From: Pachyseris speciosa
Taxonomy: Eukaryota; Cnidaria; Anthozoa; Scleractinia; Pachyseridae
Assembly: GCA_016490735.1 (NCBI GenBank)
Contig: JAEMWC010000002.1
Coordinates: 1,098,501 to 1,162,500 of the forward strand
Direction of reading: 5' to 3'
DNA length: 64,000 bases
A model generated the notes under the pieces. That model was not told the DNA's origin, did not search any database, and was given only the letters and a program-made list of their open reading frames with translations. This document shows, in pieces, positions 41,291-52,660 of the stretch (position 1 is its first letter; the number at the start of each line of letters is the position of its first letter). Made by a program: the position numbers and the translations under genes.

Positions 41291-44200
41291 CTCCCCGAAA
41301 ATCTCATCTAACCACTCCATAAATTCCTTTTCTTTGGCTTCAGTCGGTGGCGGATTGTTTATCCCGTCTTCCTCTATCCATCTCTTTGAATCAAACGCTG
41401 ACAGGGACGTTTTTTTGCAGATTCATGCCGAAGATGTTGTGCCCTTCGCTCCGCAGAACGTTCATCCCGTGTGTCAACTCCTTTCTCTGGAGAAGGGTTT
41501 GTTTGAAAGTGTTATGCTTCATTTTTTTCACGACATTTGTTTTAAAACCCTTCGCTTTTTTGACAGTGTTTTCGTCCGCTCTGAGAATTGAGTACATCTT
41601 CGGGTGGAAACATACGCATTCAGCGATCGGAGTTCCTGCGCATTCGTCTCTCATTTTGCCCAGAACCTTTTTGTTTTTTTCAGAGAACAGGAAATGGTTC
41701 TTCGGGTAGTCGCTTGTGTCAAATAGTTCCTTTTGCGCCTCCATGTCTTTTTAAACGTCTTCAGTTTCAATCTCCAGCAGAAAGCTGTCTGTGTCCGTGT
41801 AAAGGAGCTCGCATTTGTCGCCGTAGCGCTTCTTGAGCGTGTTGAAGAAGAAGTCGTACATCAAGATTTTCCTGTTGTCAAGGATTGTCATCCCCGTGTA
41901 ATGCGGCTTGTTCAGATGTATCAGCGTTCTGCGCATGTGGATGCCTGCGAGGCTGTTAGCGAAGGGGTGAAAACTTTTGTATTCGGGCTTTGCAATGAGT
42001 TTGCGGATTCTTCTGGATTCGTGGGGGCGGACGAGCTTCACGTCAATGCGGTTTCGCAGGTTTTCCATTGTTTTCCCGAAAACGGAGTTGTTCTTTAGTT
42101 TGTAAAAGTCTTTCTCGAAATTGTTTGTCGCCTTTTTGCGAAAATTGGTGTTCATACGGATGTAAGGCTCCTTTCATGGTTTTTGGTCGAACCCCAGGAC
42201 CTTGTGTATCTTTTCAGCCGCATCCCTTGAGACAGATAAAACTGTAGGTTTCTGTAATGGACCATGTAGTTGTTTTTGTCTTGAAGCGTCAGCAAAAGCT
42301 TTTTGCTGTCGAGGAAAGGCAGTTTTAACTCTTCAACCATTTTTTTCTGGTACGCAGAAAGCCATTCCATCTTCACGGCCTTTTTTTCTGGCACCAGCGG
42401 ATGACTGTTGTGCTCTTCGTGTAGCTTGCGGGGATACTCCAGGTCCACCTGCAGAATCCACCCTTTCTTCGCGTTTTCCTTCTTCGCGAGAATTTCTTTC
42501 TCACAGACGCCATCTTTCCACTTGAAGCCCGACACAGGAAGATGCTTGCTCATCGCCCAACCGTACAGGTTGTTGGCGTCAAGGTAAAGGATGTGCTTGG
42601 ATGGGCCAAAGCCTTCAACAAGCAGGTTGTTTGCCTCCATTGAAATTCCTCCGCGCATGCCCCGAAAAGGTGCATATCGATGTCTGTCAAAAGCTCGAGT
42701 TCGATCTTCGTTTTTTTAAGTAAAGCGTCCCACGATAGGCCGGGCGAGGTGTAGTAATGCGCGGGATCAAGTCGGTAATTCTCCATGCAAATGTCTCTGA
42801 AATTTTCGAAAACGTCGGCAAGATGCGCCACGTCGGTTGCAACATAAAGGTCGTGGTAATCCCCCAGCGTTTTGCAGCCGAAGGTTTTCCAAACCTTGTT
42901 CGCGTGCTGGAAGTCTTCTTTTGAAATGCCTTGATCTGAAAGCGTGCTGAAGAAACTTTCTTTTGGCGGAAGACTTGTTTCATTGAAACCGCCCTCAAGT
43001 GAATCGATGTATTCGTACGGATAAACGCCTTTTTTGAAAAGAAGATTGATTTGCGAGTTTGTAGGGAAAAGGCCTTTTGTAATCTTTAGTTTGTTCTCGG
43101 GGGTGGCTTTCACAAAAGCGTCCAAACTTGTCAAGAGAAACGCGAAGCTGTCGATAAAGACGAGCTTTCCATGATTACATAAAATGTATTTTTCTGTGTT
43201 GTTTGCAATGCAGTTTAGTGGCTTGTCCGTTTTAATGTCAGCCATTGCTTGCATCAAGTGGTGTGAATCGTAACCTTTCAAATTGTGGAAAATGACAGGT
43301 ATTGGGATTGACTGGGGGTTTATTTGCAGCTTTTTGTTGCAACTGTCGTGCGCGGGGCCGCGAAATTGTCCTGAAATGTGGCAGTGCTCAATGACAGCTT
43401 CTCTGAAATTTTGTTGCTGCAAGGGTTCGCCGCAAAACAAGCAATCTTGTTGATTTTTTTCAATCCAATCGTCCAAAAGTCAAGTTCAATTTTGTCTTCG
43501 TATCTACCAAACTCATCTGTTACAGGAATGACAATTTTTTGGTTGTTGAAGAAGCATCTTTTGTGGCTTTGCCCCGCGTATTTTCCTGTCCATACGTCGA
43601 AAGTCTGTTTTGAATCGAGATATTCTTCCCTGACCAAGGGTTGGTCACAAATGTGACAATTTTCAGCGTTGTGGAAAATGTGCTAATCAAGCTGACTCAT
43701 TTTCGCTTTTTCTTTGAATTCCAAGCTTGCTCTCAACTCTTTTTCAACTTCCAACTGCAAGTCGAGAAACACTTTTGCCGTCCTTTCTTTTGAATCGGTT
43801 TTTTGTCTGTACGTGCGAACTGGCTGCATCAGTTTTCCGTCACTTCTGACAACTGTGAAAGCAAAGCCGCAAGCTTCATGAACGTTTGTTTTCTCTGTGC
43901 GTTTCGTCATTCTTATAATTGCTTCAAAGTCTGAGTATACAACAAAAGGCGCTTTCATTTGTTTTTTAAAGTTTTCAAATTTTAATATGTTTTCTCCTTC
44001 TTTTGGCATTTCTGTTCTTGTTGGTACCCCGTTGACACCTTTGCAGTATTTTTTGTTTTTTTCAAGAACTGTTTCTTTCGAGAACATAGATAAACACATT
44101 TCACAAAGGTGTTTTTTGTCATTATGTTTTGACTGATCTCTAATCAAAGCTGACATTCTTTTAATAAAATAGTAATGCATTTTTTCATTATCTTGCAAAA

Positions 44201-45063
44201 CCATTAGATTGATTCTTTTGAATTTCTTGTCCTTTTTTGAAACTCTGTGGACAATTAAGAAATGGTTTTTCTCATCCCAACCGAAAATATTAATTGCAAG
44301 ATTGCGGTTTTCTTTTTCAAGCTTTTCAATCTGTTTAACCGGCGTTGGAAAATCAATTCCATCCCAATTCAGCCCATCGTTGAAATTTTTGTATTTGCTT
44401 GGTCTTTCGGCGTTTTGCTGAACTGGAAACATGGCAGCTTTCAAAGCCCATTTCAAACATTCGAAGTCTTTGTTTTTTACATTAATAATTGCTTTTTTGT
44501 TTGCCAGTTTGCGAGGAACAGGAATGTATGTTCCTGCTGCGAAAGGTTGGTAATTAGCTACATTAATCTAGGCGCGTGTTACTCCAACAACATCCCAGCC
44601 AGAACCATTTGCTGACCAATTTTCCATGCCACCTTCAATTTTGTCAGTAAAATTGTTATAAGCCTCTGTAAATTCTGCTTAATAATTATTAGCAGTTAAA
44701 ATTGTTGTATCGCTTTTTAAATAGTGTGTACTTCTATTTCAGTTTCGTCCTGTTGATTTATAATTTCGCGAGAAAACTTAACCTCCATTCCAAAACTTAC
44801 TTTAATGTCGCCAAAATTTTCAATTTCAGTTTCAACAACATCAAAAGCCGTATCCTTCATTACGTTTTCAGAAAAATTTTGAATATCACCTTTATCTGGG
44901 TTGTCTTTGTCAACATCCATTCTCCAAAACATTATTGAACTCCTGAAAGTCCGTCTTTGAAACGATGAACAAATCCAATAGCTCCCCCGATGGCTGCCCC
45001 CGCTTGCGCGGGGGGCCATAGTAGTCGTTTAGCACCTCTTCCTGCATGCGTGCTACTGCCATC
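41288..45063 (-). pseudogene. Polinton protein-primed DNA polymerase B
   Basis: Family B polymerase replicating the linear element from a protein primer. On the minus strand, in order: start codon inside the right terminal repeat (45063); acidic N-terminal region; exonuclease motif I (YSDFEAII, about 43.92 kb); a Cys/His insertion (CLFCGE, EHCHISG, CNKK; about 43.35-43.45 kb) as common in animal PolB of this group; Exo II (FHNLKGYDSHH); motif A (YLDANNLYGW, about 42.57 kb); motif B (KLKNNSVFGK); motif C (YTDTDS, 41784-41801); stop at 41288. Stops near 44.57 and 44.66 kb and frame changes near 43.6, 42.66, 42.16 and 41.75 kb break it. Coding length corresponds to about 1,250 residues, normal for the family. 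Confidence 0.88.
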
Positions 45064-45108
45064 CTTTTCGTTACCCCTCAATCCCTTTTCTTTAAAAGGC
45101 CGTATATA

Positions 45109-45500
45109 GAGTACTAAAGTGATGACGTCATAAAAACTAAATTAGTGAAATTATGGGATTTGTTCGGATATTCAGAAAGAGCACGATCAAAAAGACCTAC
45201 TTGCCAAAAATCAGGATTTTCTTACAGTTTGAGAGCGAGATATTAGTACCGGTATGCTCTGCTGACTCCATACAAATCCATCTAAATTTTACTCAGTTCC
45301 TAACGTTATGAACCGAGTCAAATTTAGAAGGATTTGTAAGGAGTCAGCAGAGCATAACGGTGCTAATATCTCAGAGCCAATTTGCCTTTAAATGCTGATT
45401 TTTGGCAAGTTAGCAACTTTCATCTTGCTCTTTCTGAAAATCTCAACAAATCCCATAATTTCCAAAATTATAATATCTGTGACGTCACACTTTAGCACTC
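45109..45500. mobile_element. MITE in the right terminal repeat
   Basis: Ends GAGTACTAAAGTGATGACGTC and its near complement (GACGTCACACTTTAGCACTC). TA duplicates flank it at 45107-45108 and 45501-45502. The left Polinton repeat has the uninterrupted sequence (CCAAAATATACAGCC at about 11970), so the empty site is preserved within the same window. The interior is a long imperfect palindrome around 45290. No coding capacity; probably Tc1/mariner-type by the TA target. Confidence 0.9.
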
Positions 45501-45864
45501 TATTTTGGTGCAAAATTTTTTTGGCGGTGTGGTTGAACTGGTTTGAACGGGTTTGAAAGGGTTTGAACCAGTTTGAACCGGTTTGAACTGGTTACCGTAA
45601 GTAAGCCAAAGAAGTTTTAAAGGGGAGAAGTCCCGAAGGGAGGGTCCGGAAGGAGGTGGAGGGAAATCCCGGAGAGAAGGTCCAGAAGGGGTGGAGGGAA
45701 ACCCCCGAGGGGGAGGGTCCGGAAGGTGGCAGAAGGAAGTCCCGTAGTGGTGGTCCGGAAGGTGGTAGAAAGGAGGGGGAGCCGAAAGGGGCGAAAAAAA
45801 GTTCCGGAGGGGGGGGGGGTCCGGAAGTTGGCGAATAGATGTAAAGTTTTTCAAGTGTACACAC

Positions 45865-45959
45865 ACGTGTAAAGTGGGTGTTCCGGCTGCAAAAACGCCG
45901 AACGAGCGAGCGAAGCGAGTGAGGAGGCGTTTTTGCACCAGAACACCCACTTTACACGT
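45865..45959. promoter_or_regulatory. Terminal hairpin, right end
   Basis: Counterpart of the left-end hairpin at 11545-11639: arms ACGTGTAAAGTGGGTGTTCC and GAACACCCACTTTACACGT with the AACGAGCGAGCGAAGCGAGT loop. Here it ends seven bases from the inferred element terminus. Confidence 0.6.
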
Positions 45960-45966
45960 GTGTACT

Positions 45967-47698
45967 TTCGATTTTAAAGCAACGCGGCTTTAAAAGCTTA
46001 CTTTGAGAAGTGCAACAACTTGTCTACTCCCTTTAACCTGTAAAATTTCACGCTCAACATTTTAAGGCTAGGGTTAATGCTCTCTTTACTATTTAGACAA
46101 ACAAAATATACTCGTGTTCTACTTACAAACAAATTCTCTAAAGACCCATGTTCACCCAAGGAAATCAGCATCGATTTATTTGTCTATATTGCTGTGATTT
46201 ATTTGAATTTTTTCTTGCCGAAAGACAACAGTTCCTTTCAAAACGCTCCAAATATCAGTGGTCAATCATGCAAAACTTTCAGCGACTGAGGAAGCGAGGG
46301 ACGTCGATCGTTTCGCTTGCATTTATGGCTATCTAAACGCCACGCGGTAAAGGAGATCCAAAATTTAAATACGTCGCCTTAAATATTCCTAGTCCATATA
46401 TTTTAATTTCGGTGCTCCATAAGGCTTACCTTGTTTCTTCTTCTGCGAAGAGAAAACGGCTTTCGACTCGACAGCTGACTCGATGGATGCTCATTTATTC
46501 GGACGCAAAACTGCACCCGTGTCTGGTTCCGTTTGTCGAGACAAAATCGAACTGCATGATCAAAATATTCGCCAAGGTCGGTCATCCGTTGAAGGATGGC
46601 ATATCGATACGACGACAAATACATGTTCGAAGGTATCAGATCATCCCTTTTCTTTCCTTAAGAATACTAGCTAAGCAAAGTCTGAGATGGCAAGCATCTT
46701 CCTTCGGGTTAACTATAAAGCGCTGTCAACTTCGAGAGGTCATCTGGCAGCGACCACGTATCAACAAAGTAACGGGACAAAAGTCACGTTTTGCCAACAT
46801 AATTACAAAACAAATTCAAGAAGACAGCATAACCTGACAATGGAAGACAATATTCCAACAAGTTTGTGAATAATTTTCTACAGGCTGGTCCCAAACTAAA
46901 CGGATTTCTAACAAGAGCCCGCCAACAAATAATTTCTCTTCACGCGAACGTCAACAACAAGACCAGTCGCTTTCATGGTCTTTTCCTTACAGCTACGACG
47001 ACTCTTGTTGAAAATATAGACGCAAATGAAGAGAAAGGATTTTAAGAAAACCTTGACGACGCAAAAAATAGCGATACTCGGGGAAATAAGCCGGATAAAC
47101 GAGGATTGCTTTCGCAAAATAGCGCTCATTGACGATTTGTGTATTTTCCGTCTGTGCGAAATTCAGCGCGGCGCGCAATGCGTCTTGGGTGAACATGGGT
47201 CTTTAAATGAAAGTGTAAAGTGGAGAAGGGCAAAATATGTTATGAAGTTTTATCATATAGTTTTACCATGTACCCTAACAAATGTTTTGAAACAAACCTT
47301 CTGCGCCCTTACTTCTGATGGCATATTGGCTGACACATAAAATAAATGTTGATCATTCACTCTAGCTATTTCTTACATAGGTGAGCATGATGACATTTTC
47401 GTTTTCTGCCGTTACTTGTTTCTTTCTCCTTTTTTCTATCTCTTGCTTGCGTGTTGGATTGCGATTTGAAAGCAAAAAGTGCAATTACGGCTGGATTAAA
47501 ACTCTCGATAAAACGATCGTTAAAGCAAAATCCTGCCCCAAACGATATTTCTAACGCAGTGTCGATGTTGGCTGTTTAAGTCACAAAGTTTCACGACGAC
47601 CCGTTGTTCCGACCTCAGTGGTGTGTAACGGTACATTATGTACAAGAGTGAGGTAAATGCTTTCTTTTAAAATAGTTTAGTTCCAAAGTATTATTAAA
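45967..47698. other. Intergenic stretch, no supported gene
   Basis: Flank beyond the Polinton. On the minus strand a 46624-46433 frame from ATG ends at AACAAGGTAAGC, a good splice-donor context, so it could be a first exon, but it shows no domain and no acceptor partner was found. Nothing else is supported before the last exon of the host gene. Confidence 0.3.
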
Positions 47699-48351
47699 CT
47701 ATCGAACAAACATATTGCCATGTGGGTTCTTCACATTTTTCAATTGGTTTGCCTCTCCCTTTCCACAAGGATCATGTATAGGCCAACTACCTGTTGTAGT
47801 ATCACCGTCAAAATAGTAGTGAGTGCTGGAATGCCAGGGTTCATTGTTGTATAGTGCCGGTCCATAACCTTTATTCTGCGCAAATGTGAAAGGTGCTGTC
47901 GTCTTGCTACAAGTGTTAGTCGTGCGCTTAAAGATCACACAGGTGACGCTTCCACTCCGCCCATCAACTATGCTTCCAGCTCCGGGATGACAAATCAACC
48001 AATTGTTAATGTTGCTCTTGATCAGGACCTCGCTCCCAAGTTGTTTCCACAGCCCGAAGTCTATGGCATGGTAGTCTGTTTCTCTCAGTGGGGGAATTTT
48101 CGAGACAGGAACATTAGCGTTAGCTGGCCATGTCGGTCTTGGAGTAATTGCGTTCCGTCCAGTTTGGAAATCATTGTACTCAGTGAAACGATAACTCCAC
48201 ACTAGTGTCCAGCCACCTCCGTCAGTTTCCATGTCACAGTAAGCCTTGAATCTGTTGGCCGGGGAGCCACCATCAGGATCAATCCAATAAACACCCGAGG
48301 GAGGAGGAGGGGATAGACTGCGGAGGGACTGGCAAGAGGAAACTGCAGTAT
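47699..48351 (-). CDS. Host gene, last exon: fibrinogen-like domain
   Basis: The exon starts after the acceptor TTTGTGTAG (minus strand) in phase 1 and runs 217 codons to TAG at 47699-47701. Its start (CQSLRSLSPPPPSGVYWIDP) and FKAYCDMETDGGGWTLVW are the hallmark entry of a fibrinogen-related C-terminal domain. The rest (HGNMFVR end, several cysteines, KGYGPALYNNEPWHSSTHYY) is the divergent form seen in many cnidarian secreted lectin-like proteins, where it probably binds carbohydrate. The reading phase agrees exactly with the two upstream exons. Expected location is extracellular; ligand unknown. Confidence 0.8.
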
Positions 48352-49850
48352 CTACACAAAGACCGTTTGAAAAAATATATATTTTAAGGAAAGTAGATGG
48401 CTGAACTGTTTTCGTAGTTAAACCTTACCTTGTTTATTTATCGAAGGTAGTCAACTTTCTTGTTGCCCACTTTGGATAAATGACCTCGGGGAAATGCTGG
48501 TATTTTTCCAATGTACGTACACATTTAGTGCAGGACGTTTTCAGCGAATGCATAAAAGTGATTAGTCATTGCATTTCTCGACTCAAAGTTCTTTGATTTA
48601 CTATGATGGAAAGTGTTCGTGGTATTGAATCTATAGGCGTTATCTTAGTTCTTGGTTTAAAAGCTCTGCGAGTTGTTTTTCTGTTTAATTCTCCTCGTCC
48701 ACGAACAATAATGCCAGTTTAGCCTCGCGCACGCCTTAGATTTCATAAGAAACATCGCAAACTGCTTGACTAAGACTTGACTGCGAAACATACTCCTTCC
48801 GGACAGCGAAGAAAAAATTTCCTCTAAAGGCTAATCACCTCTCGCTTTCCTTTTCTCGGCGTCGTTCGCAATGGGAAATACCTAAATCTTGATGTCAAAA
48901 CCATGCTTTAGAGCCCTCTAAAAAAATAAAATAACATTATGATCCGTCTGTTTGTAAAGCTGCACACACTATTCTTTATGTAAATCGTGCCGGAACACAG
49001 TTTTGGCTGCATTTCGAGTTCACAAGATACACTTTATTGCGTGTATTCTCAATCTTGAGGCTCGGAATTCGGCTGATCGAACGCGACATACTATATACAA
49101 CATTTAGTCTCAGGGCTGCGTAGCTTTTCTTGCGAACTGCTTCGAATTACTTAAAATTTCCAAACAGTTCTTGCCACAGGAACAAAAACATACTAAGTAT
49201 GCTGTTTAATTTTACCAAACCCAGAAAATTACCTTAATTTATGAAATTTCTACCTATGAATTTTTAGCATGTTATACTACTGTTGCTCTTGTTGGTGACC
49301 CTCAAAAACGTCGAATGGAATAAATTTTAAACCTTTTTTTGAAATTTTTCAAATTTTATTTTGCTTGATGAATCCTTTTCTGTGTGATTCGGTCGAATAT
49401 CACATCACTCATGAATAGCTAACGTCGTTTCTCCTTAAACCATCTCAGCACGCTCTCTTAACTTTTAAGGTGAATTCCAAGGGAAAAAAAACTATTTCTA
49501 ATCATTACATAATATTTTAAAAAGTGGTTTTGGACAAGGCGAAGAGTTGAGCAACCCCTACGGATACCTTTAGGAGGAGACACATATCTGGATACTATAG
49601 TTAATAGGTCACCAATGAAATGGAATTACTCTTGATTGATTTTCTAAAAGGTGCTTTATAAGTTTTGATTTACCTTTTACTGGTTAAAAATGTGGTAATC
49701 AAGCTTCTTTGGCCTTTTAATGTAACAGCTTTAGAAATTAGTCCCATTTAAATCTTTCAATCAATGAATCAATCAACCAAGCAATTAATCATTCAGTCTA
49801 TCACATTCAGATAAGATAGCTGGATCAGCCAATCTAAACTTTTAGCTTAC
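48352..49850 (-). other. Intron of the host gene
   Basis: Begins with the donor GTAAGC at 49850-49845 and ends with the acceptor AG at 48353-48352, read on the minus strand. The sequence is AT-rich with no gene or assignable repeat. Confidence 0.6.
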
Positions 49851-49989
49851 CGTTACAGCCAAATAGCTCCACTCTCATTGACACGTGTCCATGCCAAGCT
49901 ATTGGCCGAAAGCGGATGTAACGTGCTCTGATTGGTGGGTTGAGATCATGATAAACGACAGTGTGGCGGTCTGTGTTTCCAAGAAACTC
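49851..49989 (-). CDS. Host gene, internal exon: end of F5/8 type C domain
   Basis: A 139-bp exon between acceptor CTTCCTAAATTAG and donor GTAAGC. It encodes the discoidin C-terminal half (EFLGNTDRHTVVYHDLNPPI, RARYIRFRPIAWHGHVSMRV, ELFGCN), with the closing cysteine of the domain. It starts in phase 0 and leaves one base (G), which combines with AT of the next exon to code Asp. The F5/8C fold binds lipids or glycans on cell surfaces. Confidence 0.85.
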
Positions 49990-50312
49990 CTAATTTAGGA
50001 AGATAACGCATCACAGCATTAATATAAGTTAACATTGACAGTTGATGCTCTCCTTGTTCATGGTTATTAGATATTTTTTTAACCAAATATAACATCAAGG
50101 ATACAAATAGAGTTATCTCGGTCAATTTACAGCATAGACCATTGAAACTTGGTAGACTAATAGTTCTACAGGCAACACAAATTTAGCTATAAATTCGTTT
50201 TCCATGGCAACTCCCTCTTTTCCATCCCCCACAAACCTGATTTTAATATTTTAGTGATTTTCAGCTTGAAAAACATCTAAAATATTTATATGCTTGCTGG
50301 ATCATCTAGATG

Positions 50313-50634
50313 TAGCCTCTTCGCAGACGTCTTTGGGCTCGTCACGCGTTCTTTCGCCACGAACGTCTGCTGAACTGAACTGCCACTTCCGTTCGCGGCG
50401 GTTAGCCAATCATAGTTCGTTTTCCAATTTTTTGAAAATAGAACTTCGAACCCGGGATTATTTTCACAGACGATGCACGTGAATCGGGTGTTGATTTCCA
50501 TTCTTATGCAGCTCGTTATTGGTTTCTTTAAAACAAAGGCTAACCGACGGCGAACGGAAGTGGCAGTTCAGTTCAGCAGACGTTCGTGGGGAAGGAACGC
50601 GTGACGAGCCCAAAGACGTCTGCGAAGGAGGCTA
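50313..50634. mobile_element. MULE-like MITE in an intron
   Basis: Terminal inverted repeats TAGCCTCTTCGCAGACG and its complement extend inwards for over 90 bp with small gaps. Both flanks are ATCTAGATG (50304-50312 and 50635-50643), an exact 9-bp target duplication typical of Mutator-like elements. It has no ORF of its own and lies in the host gene intron between the two discoidin exons. Confidence 0.85.
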
Positions 50635-51269
50635 ATCTAGATGAGGCATCATTGGCAAATATTAAAATAGAATTCTAAATGTGGCCAGCAAAGCCCTTAA
50701 GATCCGGGAGGTCTGGAACCCAGTATGTTGTCATGTTAACAATACTGCTAAGCTCATATTGTGAAGCACATCTAGTAGAATCTTACTACAAAGAGTTAAG
50801 CATTTCTGATACAAATTGGTTGAGATATCTTTTTTCATTATATCTGATCAAAATTCGGTTGGGTGTATGACGTCATCACTTGGCTATTTTGCATATTTTA
50901 AAAACTTGAATATCTCTGGAACAAAAAGATATTTGAAAATAGTAAACAGCATTCTTCTTATCGTACAGACTAGTTGTTTACATTTTAAAATAGCTTAGAT
51001 AGGAAAGATTTGAATTTCGTCATAGTAGAACTTTAACCAAGGTGCTCCGCGCGCCAGCCTTCGCCCCACGAAGCTCTGCTGCTAATTTTAAGTGCACTTA
51101 ACTCCCATATATTTTTTCACTAACATAAATCTTCTAATTTTTAACCTGTTGGGAACGCATTGAGCCTCTTTCATTTTTTTTTTAACAAATCTTGACTTTT
51201 TATAGGCTCTTAAAGTTACGAAATCTAGCCATTATCTTACGCACGACCAAGCTAGTGAAGGGCTGGGGT

Positions 51270-51363
51270 TTATTCTTGATGTGACGTCACAAACTGATTT
51301 GCATCGCAGTACGTCTTTGTAAACATGCATGGAAATCAGTTTGTGACGTCAGTCAAGAATAGA
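51270..51363. repeat. Short hairpin MITE with TGACGTCA arms
   Basis: ATTCTTGATGTGACGTCACA and the complement TGTGACGTCAGTCAAGAAT form arms around a short AT-rich centre. Each arm includes a CRE-like TGACGTCA palindrome. Non-coding, intronic. Confidence 0.65.
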
Positions 51364-51396
51364 TTGGTTCCCCTTCTGACTCTGTCGTATACATAC

Positions 51397-51482
51397 CCTG
51401 CGAGCAGAGTCTCCTTCGAACTTCCTAGAAAAAAAAAATCGATATTTTCAGGAGGATCGAAGGAGACTCTGCTCGCAGGGTA
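51397..51482. repeat. 86-bp hairpin MITE
   Basis: Arms CCTGCGAGCAGAGTCTCCTT and AAGGAGACTCTGCTCGCAGG are perfect complements around a short A-rich loop. The sequence beside it ends TACCCTGCGAGC / GCTCGCAGGGTA, suggesting TA flanks. Non-coding, intronic. Confidence 0.75.
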
Positions 51483-52331
51483 ACTCTGTCGTGTTCCAAA
51501 TCATACTTACTCTTTCGTATAATGTTTTGAAGTTCATAATTAAAATCCCAAACCCTTAAGTGAAAGGCTAAATGGTTCTTTAGAATAGGTGCAAAAAAAT
51601 ATTTGGTGCTTAGGCGTACTTCAACAGGCCACATACTTCTGTCAACAACGGCTAAGCGCCGCTAAGAGCGATTTCGCAGGATAATCGTTAAATGTTTGAT
51701 GGTGGCTTTTAACGAAATGAGTTGAATTATGAGCGTGGTTTGATCTTGTAATAAATAAAAATGACGCAGAATTTGGAAGGCGTACTGAGTTCTGTTGCAC
51801 TCATCTGACCATTTACCAACTTTTCAATGAGTTGAACTCACCAAATTCAATATTTTATTGAACCCGTCCTTCTGAAACTTTGAACATTGGGCCTCTGCAA
51901 ATAAAACTCTGAGGGATTTTCATAATTCAACTCATCGCCTCCTCTATTCTCCACGTTCAAGCTCTTCTCAGCAGATATTTAGTTTTTGATAAATATCCTG
52001 ATTTTACTTCCCTTACACAATAACACAATGCATAAGCAAATTGCCCTGTTCCTTTATAACTCTAAGATGGGCGGCTTTCCTTTAAACTGATTCTTTACTG
52101 GTGGACTTAAGTTTGTCCTTGCGCATGCGCGATATTGGTATTATCAAAGACTTTATGCTGGCGACCAGCACTTATATGTTGCTAGAATTACTGTAGTTTC
52201 ATTTCAGGCCACCGTTACATATTTGAAGTGGCCAGTTACGATCTATAGTTAAGGAGAGAAAAGAATACTTGGTGAGGACAGCTATGTCGAATACATATGA
52301 CATTTTTAAGCTACATATAGTTCTAGGTCAC

Positions 52332-52660
52332 CTTGTCTATGTTTTGTCCTTTCTCCATGTAGTTCTCGAACGTTATTCCATCGTTACTGTACTGAAGTTT
52401 ATATTTGGTTACCCAATATTTGGCACCACTTCTTCCTTGGGTTGCTACTCGCGACACGGTGACGTTTGGTGTTATTAGGTCAACTTGGAGCCACGGCTTT
52501 TCATCGTTGATTTTAGCTGTCCATCCTCCTCTTTTACCGATACGTTTTCGATAGTGTAGTCTTGCCAGGCTAGCGGTATGATTGGCATTCTTCTCAGACG
52601 AGGCAGTGATTTGTCCATCAGAAATTGTACCACTTTCCATGCCGAGGTCTTCATTACATG
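52332..52660 (-). CDS. Host gene, exon: start of F5/8 type C domain
   Basis: A 329-bp exon after the acceptor TATATATAG. It encodes the opening of a discoidin domain (CNEDLGMESGTISDGQITAS, with the leading cysteine), WLQVDLITPNVTVSRVATQG and WVTKYKLQYSNDGITFENY. It begins in phase 1 and ends on a full codon at AAG|GTGACC, which matches the phase-0 start of the exon at 49989. An upstream exon with the signal peptide must exist, but I could not identify it between 52.7 kb and the end of the window. The donor GTGACC is weaker than consensus. Confidence 0.8.

Larger units (their letters stand above)
11541..45966. mobile_element. Polinton/Maverick, nested and decayed
   Basis: The region is bounded by long terminal inverted repeats. 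Between them lie homologs of Polinton hallmark genes: minor and major capsid proteins, A32-like packaging ATPase, RVE-type integrase and protein-primed PolB. Its raw span is 34.4 kb. Removing the inserted elements (12321-22462, 22667-26098, 26936-30853, 39594-39953 and 45109-45500) leaves about 16.2 kb, inside the usual 15-20 kb for the family. Almost every gene has stops or frameshifts, so the copy is dead. Polintons are integrated virus-like elements of animal genomes. No 6-bp host target duplication could be read, because the left end is joined to a hairpin element. Confidence 0.85.
44978..45966 (-). repeat. Polinton right terminal inverted repeat
   Basis: Reverse complement of 11541-12107, enlarged by the MITE at 45109-45500. 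It includes the first ~28 codons of the polymerase-strand ORF, the GGTTTGAACC units (about 45535-45595), the CCGGAAGG minisatellite-like block (about 45620-45830) and a terminal hairpin (45865-45959). The outermost bases on the minus strand read AGTACACACGTG, matching the AGT start common at Polinton ends. Confidence 0.85.

Noticed and set aside
45492..45950. Pro-rich open frames in the Polinton terminal repeats, also at 11404-11916
   Set aside because: They run through hairpins and CCGG-rich tandem units, and the same DNA is present in inverted form at both ends. No sign of coding selection.
46433..46624. Minus-strand candidate first exon ending at AACAAGGTAAGC
   Set aside because: A donor alone is weak evidence; no domain, acceptor or downstream exon was recognised, so it is mentioned only in the intergenic entry.
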